Positions 59,301 through 64,000 of a stretch of 64,000 nucleotides of DNA are shown piece by piece (within the stretch, counting starts at the first letter, position 1; each line of letters starts with the position of its first letter). Source of the DNA: Ipomoea triloba (lineage: Eukaryota; Streptophyta; Magnoliopsida; Solanales; Convolvulaceae); the NCBI RefSeq assembly GCF_003576645.1, contig NC_044930.1, positions 22,244,160 to 22,308,159 on the forward strand, in the 5' to 3' direction. The position numbers and the translations under genes were made by a program. Below the pieces are notes generated by a model that saw nothing but the letters and a program-made list of their open reading frames with translations, did no database searches and had not been told where the DNA came from.

Positions 59301-60054
59301 AGGCACTAGTCCTCCCACCTAATTGGGAGGAGTCATCCTGTGGGTGACGGAATTTTGCCTTCTGTGGGCCAAAATGACTCGTCTAGATATGTGTAATAAC
59401 CCGCACAGGCTTAGCTCCCTAATTCAGTAGGCAGTATTTGGGAGAAGAGACCAAGGTTTGAAACTTGGCACCGGCATTGTGGAGATTATGCCCAAAGTGG
59501 GCAAATTCCTTGTCAGCGCCGGCATTTGGTGGGGCCTTAGGTTTTGGGATTCAGCCTTTTGGGAGAAGATGATATGTGCAATAGCTGCATTTATTAGAAA
59601 GTCTAAACCAGCATTCATTAAAACCAAGTTGCCAATATCATGTCTGGCTGAAATTAACATCATAAACTTCTGAATGACACTTGTAAGTGTATATAAAACG
59701 AGAAGACAGAGAAATACCTTACCTTGGCAATGCAGGCGATCGGGTAAACCTTGACCCGCAGCAGGTCCCAGAACCAGATGATCAAATTTCTTCTTCTTCA
59801 GCTCATTCTGCCCACTCACACGCTGCTGCACGTCTTCAGGAACCTTCCGGCCCTGTTGCTGCAGCTCTAAAACTAAGGAAAAGGAAGCAGCTTTACTACT
59901 TAAGGTTACTATTAGAGAAGATTAACATTAACATTAACAATAATAATAATTAAAGAAGAATCGGATGACCTGAAAAAAGATGGGGCAGAAGGAATAAGAG
60001 AGGCAAGAAAAAGAGGAATCGGCGCCACCCGCTGCACAGTCTCTTGGTTGACAT
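56386..60054 (-). CDS. type II membrane glycosyltransferase-like protein (At5g12260 type)
   Basis: Putative nucleotide-sugar glycosyltransferase of the plant Golgi/secretory path. Seven exons on the minus strand: 60054-59970, 59866-59723, 59109-58892, 58363-58220, 57427-57210, 56985-56727 and 56529-56386. The total of 1212 nt reads through without a break (403 residues). The N-terminus has a short basic stretch then one hydrophobic anchor (FLFFLPLLFLLPHLF), as in type II Golgi proteins. The core contains FVTVFATYDAP, GVFIHPIQGEYSRDKLMLQR, the metal-binding DXD motif in YIFTDSDLVVVDNLG (about 221-223), ALTFRNNKEQPLNSGFIAVR and LYNWTPPEGAGQFHGMPLD. It ends SGRTKYDF. Substrate unknown. Exon 1 has the least support, but its anchor and frame fit. 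A 34-codon upstream ORF ends 3 nt before the start; a dispersed repeat sits in intron 2. Confidence 0.88.
59200..59580. repeat. dispersed repeat in glycosyltransferase intron 2
   Basis: A segment with GAGTTACACCCAATATGGTG, repeated in inverted form near 53640, and phrases such as GGGATTCAGCCTTTTGGGAG also found near 53910. Two B-box-like motifs (GTTCGAGC; GGTTTGAAAC) hint at Pol III ancestry, but no clear element ends are visible. Confidence 0.5.
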
Positions 60055-60057
60055 TCG

Positions 60058-60162
60058 TCAGAAAGTTGCCGTCTTTGCTATATTCGCCTCCGGCAAGTAG
60101 ACGACGCTGCTGCTGCTGTGTGAACTGATTTTAGATCTGCGGATCTTTCCCCCCTGCGCCAT
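60058..60162 (-). other. upstream ORF of the glycosyltransferase gene
   Basis: ATG at 60162-60160, 34 codons (MAQGGKIRRSKISSH...), stop TGA at 60060-60058, only three bases before the main ATG. Whether it is in the mRNA depends on the transcription start, which is unknown. Confidence 0.5.
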
Positions 60163-60284
60163 TTCCAGTTCCGTTTTTGTTGATTTTGGGATATTTTCAC
60201 TCCGACCCCTCTACTTTGGAGTTTCCTAATGCTCATATTTAGGGATTAGGGTGCATAACCCGACCCACTCGACATAAAAGATAA

Positions 60285-60572
60285 GAGCCTGTTTGGTAAA
60301 TGGCTGTTGGCTGATTGGGTTGGCTGTTTGGGTTAGAAGGTATGATTTGTTGATAATATTAGTTGATTGTAGAAAGTTGTTTGATAAATTAGCTGTTAGC
60401 TGATAGCTGTTTGGTATAATTTATTTTCTCAAAAAGCTATTTGAAAAGCCTGCTTTGAGTAGCCTTTTGAATTTTAGCATTTTGGAGTTACAAAAAACTT
60501 ATTAACCAAACAACTAATAGTGGTCAAATAAGCCAAAATTGGCTGATAGGCTGATTATTTACCAAACAGGGC
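60285..60572. mobile_element. PIF/Harbinger-type MITE
   Basis: 288 bp with ends GAGCCTGTTTGGTAAAT and, inverted, GCCCTGTTTGGTAAAT, flanked by TAA on both sides (60282-60284, 60573-60575). Related element at 41228-41516. Confidence 0.8.
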
Positions 60573-60837
60573 TAAGGTGAACTGACCCGAATCGTAATAC
60601 TCGAATTGATGCACAAATCACGTCGGTTATGGGAGTTTGGGTGTGCTAGGGTATTTTTTAATTTTTATAACCGACTCTAGTACTATCAAAGTGGGCTGAC
60701 CCGCTCCATTAGGCCCGTCCCATCACGGGCCAAATTTCTAATGGACTTTTGCGAGCCAGCCTATTAGATCCACAGACCTAATGTCTGGTGGGCTTTTCCC
60801 CGAGCTTTTGTTGTTGTAGTTTTTTTTATTTATTTAC

Positions 60838-60900
<63 letters not shown>

Positions 60901-62572
60901 TAATATATATAACATATGTTTATGTGTACACAGTACGTGTGACGGAGGACTAAAAGCCCTTCAACTTCACGGTCAATTAACAGCACATGTGACAGATGAC
61001 TAAAAGTGTCCAATGATCAATAAGCATGGCTACAAATTGGTAAAAATATTTATGGAGGACTACAACTGTCAAGCACCTAATAAGTCTAGAACTAAAAAAT
61101 GAATTAACCCAAACCAAATCAACCAATCTCAATTGAAGAAAACTTAGAAGATGTTGAAAGATTAGAAAATGGTACTTTATTCTCTTATTGTTTCTTTTAT
61201 TTTTTACTCAGTTAATTAGTCCATAATATTTTTTTTTTTTTTTTTTTTGCAGAGTTGCCCACTGGAGTTGCTGCTACTCTACCATCACTGTAGCCCATAA
61301 TTCATGTAATGTATTTACTATTTGTTTAACATTCCTGTAATGTATTTAAATTTGTTATGTTGTTGTTTGCTGTTGTACTCTAAAGGGCACAAGGAGACAA
61401 GGAAGGAGTCCAGGACACTGTTGTTTGCTGTTTAAGTTTGTTGTTTAACTTTTAAGTGGCTTGACAACTTTCTGTTATGGAAATGTTTCTGCTCTTAGAT
61501 AAGTTAAACCCAACTAATGTCTCATACTCTCATTTTTGGATTTCTGCCATTCTAGGAAGAAAAAACTTAAACTTCTACCTGACTGTCATTCTGTAAGAAA
61601 AAATTTAATAACTCTCTCTTGTAGTCTTGCCCTCTTTTCAGTTTGAATGCATTAATTTGTATAGTAAGTTATTAATATATGTTTTCTTGGTTATGATAGA
61701 TGTTTCTACTTTGTTTGAATAAATGAAATGGCCCTGAGAGGACATGTCTAAGGCCGGCCCGGTCCAAAAGCATAATTTCAAAGATGACTATTCCAACTTT
61801 CAAATTCATATCCATGAATTCAATTTTGCAAACAATTAAATTTACATGTTGACTTTTTTAGTGAATGAGTTAATACTAAAGATGGTCCCGAGTTTGATAG
61901 TTACACCACGTTTAGTCTTAATATTTTCTCTTGATCTCAAGCCGAGAAATCTAACAGAAAATAAAAAATGACAAATTTGATAATCAAATGGCAACAAATG
62001 ATAAAAAGATAAAAAGAAAGGTTAGAATCAAACGTGACCACCAAACGCAGAGGACCATCATTGATATTAACTCTTAGTAGATTGAACAATTATTGCTTTA
62101 TGTTGACGCCCCAAGTCTTCCATTATCTTTGTTCAGAATGGGAAGATTCTAACAGTAAACATCATTGGCACAAACCTCAAACAATTCCTAGAAAAAAAAT
62201 ATTGTTGCTTATATAACATATTCAATCAATTTGGTATCAGAGTTAAGCCGAAAAATCTTCTTTACAAAATATAAATGTATAAAATATCAACAACTTTTAG
62301 TTATGACAAAATACATCATTCAATCAATCTGGTATCAGAGTTAAAAGATCAGAAGTCTTGCTTTACAAACCTTATCCGGACAGATCAAGAGGTTTTTACT
62401 TTTTAATTTTGGCTTAGTATGGACATAAAGACATACAATAGATAGTGCTTTTAAGAATGGATAAACAGTCTGTTCTCCAAGTCTATCAAGAGTGTTTCCT
62501 TAGAATTCCTAAGAACAGAAATCCCATGAAGCAATGGTTGAGAATGTTTTGTTGTTTGCCCATATGAAGGGT
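60573..62572. other. spacer between two minus-strand genes
   Basis: It holds a (TA)n(CA)n microsatellite (60843-60899) and AT-rich DNA. TGGTATCAGAGTTAA occurs twice (62231 and 62330), resembling a retrotransposon primer site, but no LTR precedes either. No ORF of note. Confidence 0.4.
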
Positions 62573-63938
62573 TTAATCATAAAGTCCATCCTGTTCCCAG
62601 ACGTCGACGAGAAAATCTACCATTTCCTGTCAATTGCAACGCTGAGAAGTTGGTAAGACGGAAAAAAAAAAACCTAAATCTAATGTGCAAATGCTAAATA
62701 CACGAGACTAACCGATAGAGGAATTGGTTGAGGAAAGGGTTTGTTTGTCCCAAGCAAACTATCGTAGGTTGCATCAAAACTGCAGTGCACAACATGAACA
62801 TGTTATCATGCATGCAGTATCTAACAGACACATGACTCGAGCAGCAGATAAACTCAGATTGTTAACGGGAAAACCAGGAAAATAGCAGTAGCAGAAACAG
62901 TGATGATTATCATACTAGGATGCAGGGTCTAGAATGTTGGGCGGAGGCCGGTAAAGGGCCAAGTCCATCAATTGGTGGCTAGGTGATCGTTGGGCGGAGG
63001 CCAGTAAAGGGCCAAGTCCAGCACCCTGGCTCTCGAAAATGTGTGGCGGTATAAGAAAATAAGTTGCGCCTTCGCTACTAGCTATAGCTTTTAGTAGGGT
63101 GGTAAGCGCTTGATCCTAACAAGTGGTACCAGAGCCAGGTCACAGGTTTGCATCTGTCCCAACAAGAGCAAAAACTGTGTAGGCCGATAAAGGGCCAAAT
63201 CCAACACCCAAGCTCTCGAGGGGGAATTGTTAGGCGGAGGCCGGTAAAGGGCCAGTCCAGCACCCTGACTCTCGAAAATGTGTGGCGGTATAAGGAAATA
63301 AGTTGCACCTTCACTACTAGCTATAGATTTTGGCGTGGTGGTAAGTGTTTGATCCTAACATAATACATTTTCTTTTGTTTTTACCTTAGTAACAACAAGC
63401 ACCAAGGTTCAACAAAGTGGAGAAGAGTTAAGGATGCTGACCTTAATTTGGGTTCGTCAACTGGTGCACGCTTCTTGGTTTCTCTGTTTCCAACCCACTG
63501 CTGCCTTATTTGATTCCAAAGAAGAAAACCTAATCCAGCAAAGATTCTCAGTTCGGTTGTAAATTTATAAATAAAGTAGATAACAGTTCGTGAGTCGAGA
63601 CTGCTCATTACGGAGTAAATCTTTATTCTGGACCTTTGAGGTGCAAATTCCGAAAATGAATTTAGGAAAAGCATGCACTTGCCGTGATTTACAAATTCCG
63701 AATGGTTGTTTGTGGTGCCAGTGCTACAATCGAGGCCGAGATTTGATGTGCTAATTGACGAGACACTTCTCTGGGACGGAACTGTGCTATTATCCATCTC
63801 ACCGGTACTGCTACTCCAAAACTCTCCTCCCAAACTCTTCTTTGTTGCTTCTCGACCTTGATTTTTCAATGCTCTCGATCGTTTTTCTGAAGAAATCACA
63901 AATGGCGATTTGGTACAGCATCCAAAACAATCTCTGCT
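62573..63938 (-). CDS. Gag1-like clamp domain protein (5' partial)
   Basis: A plant protein of unknown function with the Gag1-like clamp domain (PF13259). Exons seen: 63938-63683, 63529-63442, 62779-62713 and 62626-62573, stop TAA. The frame is continuous across all junctions. Family marks: DCFGCCTKSPF at the start of the first exon seen, FWSSSTGEMDNS and SVSSISTSN, SEFVNHG joined to FLLWNQIRQQWVGNR, DATYDSLLGTNKPFPQPIPL, and the C-terminus EMVDFLVDVWEQDGLYD. The first exon seen starts after an acceptor (TTTTCAACAG), so the start codon lies beyond 64000. The first intron seen uses a GC donor (G|GCAAGT at 63682) instead of GT. A TRIM sits in the next intron. In fungi the clamp domain is linked to ubiquitin-ligase control; role in plants unknown. 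Confidence 0.85.
62936..63360 (+). mobile_element. TRIM (miniature LTR retrotransposon) in an intron
   Basis: Two direct LTR-like copies of about 133 bp (62988-63121 and 63228-63360; the second starts TGTTAGGCGG, both end CCTAACA) enclose about 105 bp. A primer site TGGTACCAGAGCC follows the first copy at 63124, and a purine tract GAGGGGGAA precedes the second. A third LTR fragment (62936-62970) stands in front. No coding capacity. This is the layout of a TRIM. Flanking target duplication not clear. Confidence 0.8.
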
Positions 63939-64000
63939 CTGTTGAAAATAATGTTTTGACCACAGCAATGATTAGAAATTTAGAGACACAACATCCCTTT

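Noticed and set aside
62225..62345. two TGGTATCAGAGTTAA motifs as primer sites of LTR elements
   Set aside because: No LTR end precedes either copy and no matching LTR downstream; probably debris.
1..64000. CRISPR array, operon or bacterial-type system
   Set aside because: The regular repeats here are plant tandem arrays with units of 40-350 bp, and genes have introns. Nothing fits a prokaryotic system.

Overview
This is nuclear DNA of a dicot plant. It is AT-rich, with genes split by short GT-AG introns, long intergenic stretches packed with plant transposons (copia LTR elements, Stowaway, PIF and Mutator-type MITEs, Helitrons, SINEs, a TRIM) and TA/TG microsatellites. Family and species cannot be fixed from the sequence alone; an asterid is a guess from the style of the proteins and repeats.

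Five protein-coding genes and one gene copy in decay are well supported. They are: (1) the last exon of a WVD2-like/TPX2-family microtubule protein (+, 1660-2037); (2) a three-exon TPR protein of the At5g20190/At1g80130 type (-, 3848-4961), with a second, broken copy at 8640-9486; (3) the exosome core subunit RRP42 (+, seven exons, 13169-15430); (4) an EIN3-binding F-box protein, EBF1/2 type (-, 28944-31571), a brake on ethylene signalling; (5) a type II membrane glycosyltransferase-like protein (-, seven exons, 56386-60054); (6) a protein with a Gag1-like clamp domain (-, four exons seen, 62573-63938, 5' end outside the window). They have unrelated housekeeping or signalling roles; nothing suggests that they form a pathway or cluster.

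Layout: 1-2.5 kb WVD2-like 3' end, whose intron carries two head-to-head LTR fragments. 2.5-9.5 kb is a tandem segmental duplication holding the TPR gene and its pseudogene; one copy gained a Stowaway MITE, the other a 2.6-kb Helitron. 10-16.4 kb holds RRP42 between MITEs. 16.4-28 kb is transposon relics (CACTA transposase, LINE-type RNase H, SINE) and a gag-less copia element. 28-32 kb is EBF with a long, structured 3' UTR. 32-56 kb is almost gene-free: tandem arrays, foldback elements, a second copia element with an assembly gap, an RPA-like OB-fold relic, a Helitron and a cluster of MITEs sitting in TA microsatellites. 56-64 kb holds the glycosyltransferase and clamp genes.

I found no convincing new biological system. 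The strongest observations are insertion histories proven by empty sites inside the window (Stowaway, Helitron, Mutator-type MITE, MITE inside MITE), a GC-AG intron, an upstream ORF ending 3 nt before a main start codon, a poly-U plus hairpin arrangement in the EBF 3' UTR, and a TRIM in an intron. All exon boundaries were read by eye from splice sites and frame continuity; none is checked against transcripts.
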